Assembly (NCBI GenBank): GCA_044868295.1
Contig: JBIOWF010000364.1
Location: forward strand, 1 to 14,841
From: JBIOWF01 sp044868295
Lineage (GTDB): Bacteria > Actinomycetota > Actinomycetes > Streptosporangiales > Streptosporangiaceae
Length of the DNA stretch: 14,841 nucleotides
Reading direction: 5' to 3'
Shown: positions 6,588-13,352 of the stretch, piece by piece
Layout: the number at the start of each line of letters is the position of its first letter
How positions within the stretch are numbered: position 1 is the stretch's first letter
The notes under the pieces: generated by a model
What the model was told of the DNA's origin: nothing
What the model saw: the letters and a program-made list of their open reading frames with translations, nothing else
Database searches by the model: none
Program-made: the position numbers and the translations under genes

Positions 6588-7361
6588 TCAGGGCGTGGAG
6601 GGAGTGAGGCGGAGGCGGACCATCATGGCGGCGCCCGCGACCGCGCCGGGCATGGCGACGACGGCGGCGAGCGGGATCAGGAAGACGAGGAAGATGGCCA
6701 CGCCGAAACCGATGGCGACGGACTTGTTCGCACGCAGCGTCGCGAACCGCTCCTTGCGGGCGATGCCCCGGCGTTCCATGGCGAGCGCGGTCAGCTCAAC
6801 GGTGAGGAAGAACCCCGAAACGATCGCGCCCAGGATGGGTATCACCGTCTGCCCGATCACGGGCACGAAACCGAGCAGGAACAGCGGGATCGTGAACAGC
6901 AGCACGTAGAACAGCGTGATGAGGCTGTCCCGGATCGACCTCGCCAGCGACCGCCACAACGGCAGGTCAACGGCGGCAGGCAGGCCGCCGAGGTCTTCCT
7001 CCACCTTCTCGGACAGCTTCTCGTAGAACGGCTCACCGATGACCAGCGTGACCGCCGTGTAGGTGACGACGGCCAGCCCCAGACCACCGAGGAAGATGAC
7101 GATGCCGATGACGGTCCTGAACAGGTCTCGCAGGCTCCAGTCGTCGGCGAACGGCGTCGCCCACGCCGCGACGTCATCGGCGTGGGTGCCCAGCCAGACG
7201 AGCGCGACGGCATAGAGAACCAGTGCGATCAGCGCCGGGACGAGCCCGAACAGCCACCAACGGGGATGCCTGGCGACCCACCCGATCCCCCTGAAGAAGA
7301 ACCCGATCCCGTCCGCGAGGCCCCCGACGCCCTGCCGGACCGGCTGTCCGATGCCATCCAT
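6588..7361 (-). CDS. EI24/CysZ-like integral membrane protein
   Basis: This 257-aa polytopic membrane protein belongs to the EI24 family, which includes the bacterial sulfate transporter CysZ. Features are the N-terminal GIGFFFRGIGWVARHPRWWL, hydrophobic segments near residues 36-57, 82-108, 147-165, 168-192 and 216-247, and the conserved IGEPFYEKLSEKVEEDLGG (about 108-126) and FLLGFVPVIGQ (about 161-171). Transport of sulfate or a similar small anion is possible but not established for actinobacterial members, and no cysteine-biosynthesis genes are adjacent. ATG at 7359-7361 matches where family sequence starts; its ribosome binding site is weak (GGAGG about 13 nt upstream). The frame remains open upstream through a 42-bp tandem repeat to 7757, so an extended repeat-bearing N-terminus cannot be wholly excluded. 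Confidence 0.85.
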   Translation of the reverse strand: MDGIGQPVRQGVGGLADGIGFFFRGIGWVARHPRWWLFGLVPALIALVLYAVALVWLGTHADDVAAWATPFADDWSLRDLFRTVIGIVIFLGGLGLAVVTYTAVTLVIGEPFYEKLSEKVEEDLGGLPAAVDLPLWRSLARSIRDSLITLFYVLLFTIPLFLLGFVPVIGQTVIPILGAIVSGFFLTVELTALAMERRGIARKERFATLRANKSVAIGFGVAIFLVFLIPLAAVVAMPGAVAGAAMMVRLRLTPSTP

Positions 7362-7400
7362 GCCCGGCAGGCTAACGCCTCCGATCAGCGACCGCGATCC

Positions 7401-7511
7401 CTCGACGCCACCGGCCTGGGCGCATGCGTCCAGGCCGCCCGTCTCGACGCCACCGGCCTGGGCGCATGCGTCCACGCCGCCCGTCTCGACGCCACCGGCC
7501 TGGACGCATGA
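7401..7511. repeat. 42-bp tandem repeat, about 2.6 copies, with palindromic cores
   Basis: Units lie at 7401-7442, 7443-7484 and a partial third at 7485-7511. Units 1 and 2 differ at one position, and the third has one change before it ends. Each unit begins CTCGACGCCACCGGCCTG. Inside unit 1, positions 7413-7436 form a 24-nt palindrome centred on GCATGC with a single mismatched position (a G-T wobble in RNA). Unit 2 (7455-7478) has one further change. The array fills the gap between the end of maf and the start of the EI24 gene. Because 42 is a multiple of three, the frame stays open on both strands. It could act as a tandem terminator, a protein-binding array or a neutral minisatellite. Confidence 0.85.
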
Positions 7512-7542
7512 ACTCACCCGGCCGTACGGCTCACGCCCGCGG

Positions 7543-8139
7543 TCAGGAGACGCGCGGCCAGAGGGCCGTGACGGACACGCCCAGCTCGGCGAAGAGCCGG
7601 CGGAGCAGGGGAAGCGATATCCCGAGGACGTTGCCGTGGTCACCGTCGATGCCGTCGACGAACCATCCGCCGAGCCCGTCGAGAGTGAAGGCGCCCGCGA
7701 CGCGAAGCGGCTCGCCACTGGCGACATAGGCCGATATTTCAGCTTCCGAGGGGACACCGAAACGGACGACCGTCGACGCGACCTGCGAAACCCGACGGCC
7801 TGAGGCGACGTCCGCGACGCAGTGACCGGTCAGCAGATGCCCCGTCCTCCCCCGCATCGCCAGCCAGCGTGACACCGCTTCCTCAGGGGAGTCCGGCTTG
7901 CCGTACGCGACGCCGTCGAGCTCCAGCACGGAGTCGCACCCGATGACGAGCCCCTCGGCCAGCGTGCGGGCCACGACGGCGGCCTTGGCCTCGGCGAGAG
8001 CGAGGCAGAGCTCACCCGGCGTGGCGGCGGCTATCGCGTCCTCGTCGACGCCGCTGACGATCACCTTGGGGTCGAGACCGGCGGCCCGCAGCACGCCGAG
8101 CCGGGCCGGAGAGGCCGAGGCCAGAACAAGCTCAGTCAC
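7543..8139 (-). CDS. maf: Maf-family nucleoside triphosphate pyrophosphatase
   Basis: This 198-aa cytosolic enzyme hydrolyses non-canonical or selected nucleoside triphosphates to the monophosphate and pyrophosphate. It is associated with control of septum formation and nucleotide-pool cleaning. The Maf signature LVLASASPARL is at residues 4-14, GCDSVLELDG at about 67-76 with the catalytic Asp at 69, then YGKP (79-82) and MRGRTGHLLTGH. The C-terminal part has GAFTLDGLGGWFVDGIDGD and NVLGISLPLLRRL. Length matches the family. GTG at 8137-8139 is the start because family sequence begins there (M-T-E-L-V-L-A-S-A-S); no good Shine-Dalgarno is visible, so leaderless translation is possible. Substrate preference (dTTP/UTP versus m7GTP type) cannot be settled by eye. 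Confidence 0.95.
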   Translation of the reverse strand: MTELVLASASPARLGVLRAAGLDPKVIVSGVDEDAIAAATPGELCLALAEAKAAVVARTLAEGLVIGCDSVLELDGVAYGKPDSPEEAVSRWLAMRGRTGHLLTGHCVADVASGRRVSQVASTVVRFGVPSEAEISAYVASGEPLRVAGAFTLDGLGGWFVDGIDGDHGNVLGISLPLLRRLFAELGVSVTALWPRVS

Positions 8140-8468
8140 ACCACGCAAGCGTAGTAGTCCGCGCCACGTCCCTTGCCGGTCGGTGATCGCCACCGCCGCC
8201 GGCGCGACCGGCCGGCTCCGGCCTTTCCGGAGGATCAAGCCGCCAGGCCGGGCACGGCGTTGGCCACACGGAGTCATACAGAAAGCGACAGCCGTACCGC
8301 GCTGAGCGATGCCGGAAGTGGCGACAGCCGTACAGGAGCGGAGCGCGAAAGTCATAATCGCCTCGTCCACCGAGCCATGCAGAGCACGATCACGCTGATA
8401 TGCGGAAGGTCATCCTCACCTGTACCTTGAGCGGTTATTGATCAGAGTTGTCAGACGGGGAGGGTTGC
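8140..8468. promoter_or_regulatory. Divergent intergenic region with a 13-bp direct repeat
   Basis: This 329-bp spacer between maf and the channel gene holds no supported gene. GCGACAGCCGTAC occurs identically at 8285-8297 and 8321-8333, 36 bp apart start to start. The bases after each copy remain partly alike (GAGCG or GGAGCG about 6-9 nt later). Such a direct repeat could be a paired operator. GGGGAGG at 8457-8463 is the ribosome binding site of the channel gene. I see no convincing -35/-10 pair on either strand. Confidence 0.35.
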
Positions 8469-10334
8469 GTGTCAAGGGCGACGTACCGGGAACGGGCGAG
8501 GTACTGGTTCGACAACACCATGTCGAAGGGCACCGTCGCGTTGATCGGCTGGCTCGCCCTGGTGTCGGCGCTCTTGATCCTCGTGGTCAGCGGCCTGACC
8601 CTGTGGGCCACGCCGGACGAGGCGTTCGAGAACAACGGCCTGCCGGGCGTGCTGTGGCTGACCCTCATGCGCACCCTGAGCCCGGGAAAGATCGCCAGCG
8701 ACTCCGGGACCGCCCCCTTCCTCGCGCTGATGCTCGGCGCGTCCCTCGGCGGCATATTCATCGTCAGCTTCCTGGTCAGCCTGCTGTCCACCGGCCTGAA
8801 AAGCAGGGTCGAGGAGCTGCGCAAGGGCCGCTCCAGGATCATCGAGAGCGGTCACACGGTGATCCTCGGCTGGTCGGAGCAGGCGTTCACGATCGTCGCC
8901 GAAATCGTCAAGGCGCACGCGAGCGAACGCGGGTCGGTCATCGCCATCCTCGCCGGCAGGGACAAGCCGGCCATGGAGGACGCCATCCGCTCGCGGCTCG
9001 GCGACACGGGCAGGACCCGCCTCGTGTGCCGTACGGGCAGCCCGACCGAGCCCACCGACCTGAACCTGATGAACCTCGACTCGGCCCGCTCCATCGTGGT
9101 CCTCTCCCCGCAGGGCGACGACCCGGACGCGCACGTCATCAAGACGCTGCTCGCGCTGGCGAAACGCACCGGCGACCATCCGCCCGTGGTGGCGGCGATC
9201 GCGTCGTCCCGGAACATGGCCGCCGCGCGCCTCGCGGGCGGCCCGGGTGTGCACCTCGTCGACTCCGACGACACCGCGTCCCGGCTCATCGTCCAGTCCT
9301 CCCGGCAGTCGGGAATGTCGGTGGTGTGCATGGATCTGCTCAACTTCGACGGCGGTGAGATCTACCTCCGCTCGGACCCCTCGCTCTCCGGCCGGACGTA
9401 CGGCGAGGCGCTGCCCGCCTTCAAGACCGCCACCGTGATGGGGCTGCGCCGGGAGGGGGAGGTCGTCCTCAACCCGCCGATGGACACCTCCATCTCGGCC
9501 GGAGACGAGATCATCGTGATCGCCCACGACGACTCGCTGATCCACCTGGCCGGTGAGGCCGCCAAGGTGCACGGTCAGGAGATCGTCACGGCCGAGCGCA
9601 CCCGGCCCCAACCGGAACGGACTCTCGTCCTGGGCTGGAACAGCCGGGCCAGGCAGATCGTCCGCTACCTCGACGGGTACGTGGCCCCCGGGTCCGCCCT
9701 CGACATCGCCGCCGACCATCCGGAGGCGGGCACCGGTCTGGAAGACCTGCGCAACCTCACGGTGGACACCAAAGAGTGCGACACCACCGACCGGTACGCG
9801 CTGGAGTCGCTGGAAATCGGCCTCTACCAGCACGTGATCGTGCTCTCCGACGACCGGCACGACCCGCACCACGCGGACACCCGGACGCTGATGACCCTGC
9901 TCCAGCTCCGCGACATGCAGTCGGCGCTGGGCGAGCGCTACTCGATCGTGAGCGAGATGCACGACGAGAACAACCGTGCGCTGGCCGAGGTCACCGAGGC
10001 GGACGACATCGTGATCAGCGACACGGTCATCGGCCTGCTGCTCGCCCAACTGGCGGAGAACCAGCATCTCGCGGACGTGTTCGGCTACCTCTTCGACTCC
10101 CGGGGGTCGGAGATCTACCCTCGGCCCGCCGCCGACTACGTGCGCCCGGGCGCGTCCGTCGGCTTCGCGTCGGTGATCGAGTCGGCGAAGCGGCGTGGCG
10201 AGACCGCGATCGGCTACCGGCTGGCGGCCCGCGTGAACGAACCCCCGCATTTCGGTGTCGTCCTCAACCCGGACAAGTCCCGCCCGGTCGTCCTCGGCGC
10301 CGACGACTCGGTCATCGTGCTCGCCGAACGCTGA
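8469..10334 (+). CDS. CASTOR/POLLUX-related ion channel with RCK/NAD-binding domains
   Basis: This 621-aa predicted membrane channel contains, in order, a basic N-terminus, TM1 (about residues 22-45, ALIGWLALVSALLILVVSG), a pore-like loop (about 55-80, LPGVLWLTLMRTLSPGK), TM2 (about 83-109) and a large cytoplasmic part. The cytoplasmic part has two Rossmann/RCK-type modules, beginning at HTVILGWSE (about 129-137) and at RTLVLGWNSR (about 384-393). TrkA-C-like segments lie after each (YGEALPAFKTATVMGL; NPPMDTSISAGDEIIVIA). In plants the relatives CASTOR and POLLUX are nuclear-envelope cation channels. The bacterial members are uncharacterised and are often labelled NAD-binding lipoproteins. 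GTG at 8469 was chosen for GGGGAGG with 5-nt spacing; an upstream TTG at 8448 lacks such a site. It is monocistronic, divergent from maf and convergent with DUF1269. The ion and gating ligand are unknown. Confidence 0.88.
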   Translation: MSRATYRERARYWFDNTMSKGTVALIGWLALVSALLILVVSGLTLWATPDEAFENNGLPGVLWLTLMRTLSPGKIASDSGTAPFLALMLGASLGGIFIVSFLVSLLSTGLKSRVEELRKGRSRIIESGHTVILGWSEQAFTIVAEIVKAHASERGSVIAILAGRDKPAMEDAIRSRLGDTGRTRLVCRTGSPTEPTDLNLMNLDSARSIVVLSPQGDDPDAHVIKTLLALAKRTGDHPPVVAAIASSRNMAAARLAGGPGVHLVDSDDTASRLIVQSSRQSGMSVVCMDLLNFDGGEIYLRSDPSLSGRTYGEALPAFKTATVMGLRREGEVVLNPPMDTSISAGDEIIVIAHDDSLIHLAGEAAKVHGQEIVTAERTRPQPERTLVLGWNSRARQIVRYLDGYVAPGSALDIAADHPEAGTGLEDLRNLTVDTKECDTTDRYALESLEIGLYQHVIVLSDDRHDPHHADTRTLMTLLQLRDMQSALGERYSIVSEMHDENNRALAEVTEADDIVISDTVIGLLLAQLAENQHLADVFGYLFDSRGSEIYPRPAADYVRPGASVGFASVIESAKRRGETAIGYRLAARVNEPPHFGVVLNPDKSRPVVLGADDSVIVLAER

Positions 10335-10462
10335 CCGTCCGCAGCCGCACGCCGGGCCCACCCTGCCGCCCGGGTGAACACGTGCGTCGTGAGCCACCAC
10401 CGTGGCGCGTGAGCTGACGCCATGCATCTTGGGCGAGCGCCATCAGGTCAGGGACCGGGACA

Positions 10463-10498
10463 GATGGCCCGGCAGGGCAGTCGCCTTCCCGGGCCATC
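10463..10498. terminator. Stem-loop between the channel gene and the DUF1269 gene
   Basis: GATGGCCCGG at 10463-10472 pairs perfectly with CCGGGCCATC at 10489-10498. A short AGG/CCT pairing is possible in the 16-nt interior. It lies in the 194-bp gap between two convergent genes, which otherwise shows no gene or RNA. A bidirectional terminator is the simplest reading, although it sits 128 nt after the channel stop and no T-tract follows. Confidence 0.5.
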
Positions 10499-10528
10499 GC
10501 CTTGCCACGCGCCTCACTGGGCAGCGGC

Positions 10529-11020
10529 TCAGCCGCGGCTCGCCGCGAGGGCGTTGCGCAGGTTCTCCTCGGCCTCCTTGGACAAGGAGGTGTGGATGAT
10601 CTTTCCCCCGAAGGGTGCGATCTGCGGCAGGACCTTGTCCGGCGTGCTCTCCTTGACCAGCACGAACAGCGCCGCCGCACCTGGCTTCAGGCCGTCGGCG
10701 AGTTGCTTCATGAACTTGTCGTCGACGCCCACGTCGGTCATCGCGCCCGCGGCGGCGCCGGTGGCGGCGCCGACCGCCATGCCGAGCAACGGCATGAAAA
10801 AGATGAGCCCGATCAGGCCGCCCCAGAGAGCGCCGCCCGCGGCGCCCATCCCGGTCGTACTCATGGACTGGTGGAGCTTGATCTTGCCGTCCTGGGTCCG
10901 CTCGACTATCGCCGCGTCGGCGAGGTCGATGAGGTTCTGCTTCTGCAGCTCGAAGAGCTTGTCGCGGACCTGAGTCGCGGTTGCGACGTCGTCATACGCG
11001 ACAGCGATCAGATTGGCCAT
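10529..11020 (-). CDS. DUF1269 domain-containing membrane protein
   Basis: This 163-aa protein has the DUF1269 pattern: MANLIAVAYDDVATATQVRD at the start, VERTQDGKIKLHQS (about 39-52), and a Gly/Ala-rich membrane segment (about 58-93, ALWGGLIGLIFFMPLLGMAVG and onward). A soluble tail follows with DDKFMKQLADGLKPGAAALF (about 100-119) and GGKIIHTSLSKEAEENL. The family is common in actinobacteria and cyanobacteria and has no defined role. Some members are stress-inducible, and the glycine-zipper-like helix hairpin suggests membrane insertion. ATG at 11018-11020 is supported by GGGGGG about 6 nt upstream. A promoter with its -35 at the stop of the upstream gene appears to serve it. Confidence 0.92.
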   Translation of the reverse strand: MANLIAVAYDDVATATQVRDKLFELQKQNLIDLADAAIVERTQDGKIKLHQSMSTTGMGAAGGALWGGLIGLIFFMPLLGMAVGAATGAAAGAMTDVGVDDKFMKQLADGLKPGAAALFVLVKESTPDKVLPQIAPFGGKIIHTSLSKEAEENLRNALAASRG

Positions 11021-11030
11021 ACGAATCCCC

Positions 11031-11073
11031 CCGAATTCGGATGGCCTATACCTCCCCCATAACATCCGGTCTA
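11031..11073 (-). promoter_or_regulatory. Putative promoter and palindrome for the DUF1269 gene
   Basis: On the minus strand, TAGACC (11068-11073, including the TAG stop of the upstream gene) and TATAGG (11045-11050) are separated by 17 nt. This resembles a sigma-70-type -35/-10 pair. The predicted start of transcription falls near 11038, inside a perfect 10-bp palindrome CCGAATTCGG at 11031-11040 that could be an operator. It implies that the gene has its own promoter despite a same-strand neighbour only 50 nt away. Confidence 0.4.
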
Positions 11074-12003
11074 AAGCACTCGGAGGCGGGGCATCACCAC
11101 ATTGATGTCCCGCCAGTGCTTCTTCTGCGTGTCTGGGATCGTGACGAACACCAGCGCCGGCTTGTCGTCCGGGACGTCGACGACCGCGATGGCGGACATC
11201 GAGGTCCGCTTCTTGCCCTTCAGCGTGTAATTGACCTTGTACGCGAGCAGCCAGCCGTCCCGCCTGCTCACCGTGATCGGCTGGGAGGCGGTCCAGGTGA
11301 TCGTCGCGCCTGACGGGTGGTGGTTGAGCGTCCAGCGGGCGGACAGGAAGGCCGTGTCGCGCACACTCGCCTGAACCGGAATGGGAACCGAGCAGGAGAC
11401 CAGCAGGCCGCGGAACACCGATCCCTTGACCTTGGGCAGCACCTGGCGGGACGCGAACGGCGACGCCTTGGCCAGCTTCCACGTCTTCGCGAAGCGGGGG
11501 AAGGCGACCCCTGACCGGCGGTCCTTGATCAGTCCCCGGAGCGGAGCCGCCCGGCCGGGCAGCTTGGCGAGCTTCTTGTCGGAGGCCGGAAGCTCCGGCA
11601 CCCGGGGGTCGGACAGCGCCGCGGCCATCGCGGTCGTGTCCGGGCTGGCCACGACCGTGGGCGACGCCGAGGGAGTGACCGACGCCAAGGGAGTGACCGG
11701 CGGCGAGGAGACGGCCGCGGAGGCGACCTGGTTCACGGGCGAGGGGACGGCGGCCGCCGCGGAGGGGGTGACGGGCTCGTTCCGGCCGATCAGCATGACC
11801 GAAACCGCCAGACCAACGACCGTGACGGCGACGACGCCGGCCACGGCCCGGTAGACGACGCGCATGGGGAGGTCACCGAGACCCTTACCCGGCCCAGAGG
11901 GCGGTGGAGTCTCCGGGACCGTGATCTTCGGCAGCGGCGTGGTCTCCGCTTCGGCCGCGACATACGTCGGAACGGCCCTAGTCCCATTGTCCCCAGCTGA
12001 CAC
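11071..12003 (-). CDS. Single-pass membrane protein with a conserved extracellular C-terminal region
   Basis: The predicted product has 310 aa and is not recognised as a named family. From GTG at 12003 it has a short acidic/Pro-rich cytoplasmic part (about 1-48), one transmembrane helix (about 53-73, AVAGVVAVTVVGLAVSVMLI) and an Ala/Ser/Pro/Val/Thr linker (about 76-126) typical of cell-wall-spanning stalks. An ordered C-terminal region (about 135-310) includes FAKTWKLAKASPFASRQVLP, RWTLNHHPSGATITWTAS and DGWLLAYKVNYTLKGKKRTS. One cysteine is present there (about 204). The location is likely the membrane, with the C-terminus outside. The start is uncertain: no Shine-Dalgarno precedes 12003, and the frame is open to 12201 without conserved features. 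It lies 50 nt upstream of the DUF1269 gene and diverges from the DUF3616 gene. Confidence 0.72.
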   Translation of the reverse strand: MSAGDNGTRAVPTYVAAEAETTPLPKITVPETPPPSGPGKGLGDLPMRVVYRAVAGVVAVTVVGLAVSVMLIGRNEPVTPSAAAAVPSPVNQVASAAVSSPPVTPLASVTPSASPTVVASPDTTAMAAALSDPRVPELPASDKKLAKLPGRAAPLRGLIKDRRSGVAFPRFAKTWKLAKASPFASRQVLPKVKGSVFRGLLVSCSVPIPVQASVRDTAFLSARWTLNHHPSGATITWTASQPITVSRRDGWLLAYKVNYTLKGKKRTSMSAIAVVDVPDDKPALVFVTIPDTQKKHWRDINVVMPRLRVL

Positions 12004-12123
12004 GAACGGGAGCGTACGGCATATCCCGGCAATTCGGGTCCGATCCCCATCACACTTCGGGAACGAGTCCCGTCCCACCTCCCCGATCTCGTACCCGCTT
12101 CCGATGTCGCCAATAATGAGCGG

Positions 12124-13125
12124 ATGCGCGTCGAGCTGCGGTTCGCCCCGAATACGGGCATCCATCATGATCTGTCCGCTGTCCGGCAGGACGGACACCA
12201 CCTGTGGGTGGCGGGCGACGAGACCGCGACACTGGAGCGCCTAACCTGGCGGGACGGCGTCTACCAGGACCATCACACCTTCCGACTGGACGACTTCGTC
12301 ACGCTGCCCGCCGGACCGGACGAGGAGGCCGACATCGAAGGCCTCGGCCGTACCAACGGCTGGTTGTGGGCGGTCGGCTCGCACAGCCTGAAACGCAAGC
12401 GGGTCAAGCACGGGCACACAGGCGAAAAGGCCCGCAAGCGCCTGGCCACCGTGGTCCGCGAGGAGAACCGCTTCATCCTGGTACGGCTTCCGCTCGTCGA
12501 GAGGGACGGCCAAACCGTCCCCGTGCCGAGGTCCGGCGATCGGACGGCGGCGATTCTCGCCGGCCGGAGCCGGAACCTGGCCGCGCTCCTGGAGGACGAC
12601 CCGCACCTCGCGCCATTCCTCGGGTTGCCGGGCAAGGACAACGGGCTCGACGTGGAGGGCATCGCGGTCCACCGTTCCCTCGACGGCGGTGACCGGGTGT
12701 TCATCGGACTGCGCGGCCCGGTGCTTCGCGGCTGGGCGGTCATCCTGGAGATCCGCCCGGAAACGGATCCGGACGACCCGCACCGCCTGCGGCTCGCCCA
12801 GCTCGGTGGTGCCGCGTACCGGACCCACTTCCTCGACCTGGACGGCCTCGGCGTCCGTGATCTCTGCCCGTACGGAGACGACCTGCTGGTTCTCGCCGGG
12901 CCGACCATGGACCTGGCCGGGCCGGTCAGAGTCGTCCGCTGGCGGCCGGGGGCCGACGTCGACGAGAAGCCCGAGCCGGTCGCCGAGCTGGACCCCGGGC
13001 ACGGTTACGACCATCCGGAGGGCATCGCGGTGCTGGACGACGGGCGGATCCTGATCGTCCACGACAGCCCCGGCCCCGCACGACTGACCGCACACGGCGT
13101 CTACGCCGACCTCGTCCCCCTGTGA
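12124..13125 (+). CDS. DUF3616 domain-containing protein
   Basis: This 333-aa soluble protein matches the DUF3616 family of unknown function, which resembles a beta-propeller of repeated strands. Visible family features are GIHHDLSAVRQDGHHLWVAGDE near the start, DIEGLGRTNGWLWAVGSHS (about 72-90), SLKRKRVKHG, GKDNGLDVEGIAV (about 170-182), VFIGLRGPVLRGWAVILEI and a final DHPEGIAVLDDGRILIVHDS. Repeated (D/N)xEGIA-type motifs are typical of propeller proteins such as phytase-like or strictosidine-synthase-like folds. No signal peptide is seen. ATG at 12124 has only a weak GAGCGG upstream, so initiation may be leaderless or weak. A 120-bp divergent spacer separates it from the membrane protein gene. 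Confidence 0.88.
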   Translation: MRVELRFAPNTGIHHDLSAVRQDGHHLWVAGDETATLERLTWRDGVYQDHHTFRLDDFVTLPAGPDEEADIEGLGRTNGWLWAVGSHSLKRKRVKHGHTGEKARKRLATVVREENRFILVRLPLVERDGQTVPVPRSGDRTAAILAGRSRNLAALLEDDPHLAPFLGLPGKDNGLDVEGIAVHRSLDGGDRVFIGLRGPVLRGWAVILEIRPETDPDDPHRLRLAQLGGAAYRTHFLDLDGLGVRDLCPYGDDLLVLAGPTMDLAGPVRVVRWRPGADVDEKPEPVAELDPGHGYDHPEGIAVLDDGRILIVHDSPGPARLTAHGVYADLVPL

Positions 13126-13153
13126 GGCGACACGCCACCAGGTCTCTTGAAGC

Positions 13154-13330
13154 GTGAAAACCTCATCAGGTCGAGGAGGAAACGCGGCGCGGTGCCGGGC
13201 ACGCAACATCGCACAGACGGCCGAAGGGCATGCGGTGGCAGCGCATGGAGACCTCGGGGTTGCCCGGTCGATGAGCGCGAACCTCAACTCTTCCTCCGCT
13301 CAGCGTAGGAACGAGTTGGAATCCTCCGCC
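13154..13330 (+). pseudogene. C-terminal remnant of an IS200/IS605-type tnpB
   Basis: The plus-strand frame reads GRGGNAARCRARNIAQTAEG, HAVAAHGDLGVARSM and SSSAQRRNELESSAS. This resembles the end of actinobacterial TnpB proteins: an N-A-A...A-R-N-I segment like the RuvC-III D..N.A.NI motif, followed by G.AV...GD.G..R and a low-complexity tail. The catalytic Asp equivalent is not preserved in what remains, and everything upstream is gone. The remnant begins within about 30 bp after the stop of the DUF3616 gene. It leads directly into a right-end hairpin typical of these elements, which supports the call. No TnpA or left end is in the window. Confidence 0.55.
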
Positions 13331-13352
13331 TCCGGGCGGGGGAGGATGTCAA
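13318..13352 (+). mobile_element. IS200/IS605-family right-end hairpin and TCAA terminus
   Basis: After GTTGGAA comes a hairpin: T13322 to C13330 pairs with G13335 to A13343 (nine pairs, one G-T) around the loop TCCG. It is followed by GGATGTCAA ending at 13352. The order TTGGAATCC, C-rich stem, G-rich stem, GGATGTCAA is what I remember of right ends of actinobacterial IS200/IS605 elements, where the subterminal hairpin is bound by the Y1 transposase and cleavage follows the terminal tetranucleotide. A plain terminator is the main alternative, but there is no T-tract. Confidence 0.65.

Noticed and set aside
8472..10427. A 651-codon open frame on the minus strand opposite the channel gene
   Set aside because: It is antisense to a well-supported gene. 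Its translation is low-complexity (Val/Gly/Arg/Asp/His-rich) with no motif. Long shadow frames are expected in high-GC DNA.
10335..10528. Possible non-coding RNA in the gap between the channel and DUF1269 genes
   Set aside because: Apart from one strong stem-loop, best read as a terminator, no promoter or extended conserved-looking fold is visible.
12241..13287. A 348-codon minus-strand frame opposite DUF3616
   Set aside because: It is antisense to a recognised family, and its translation has no conserved features.
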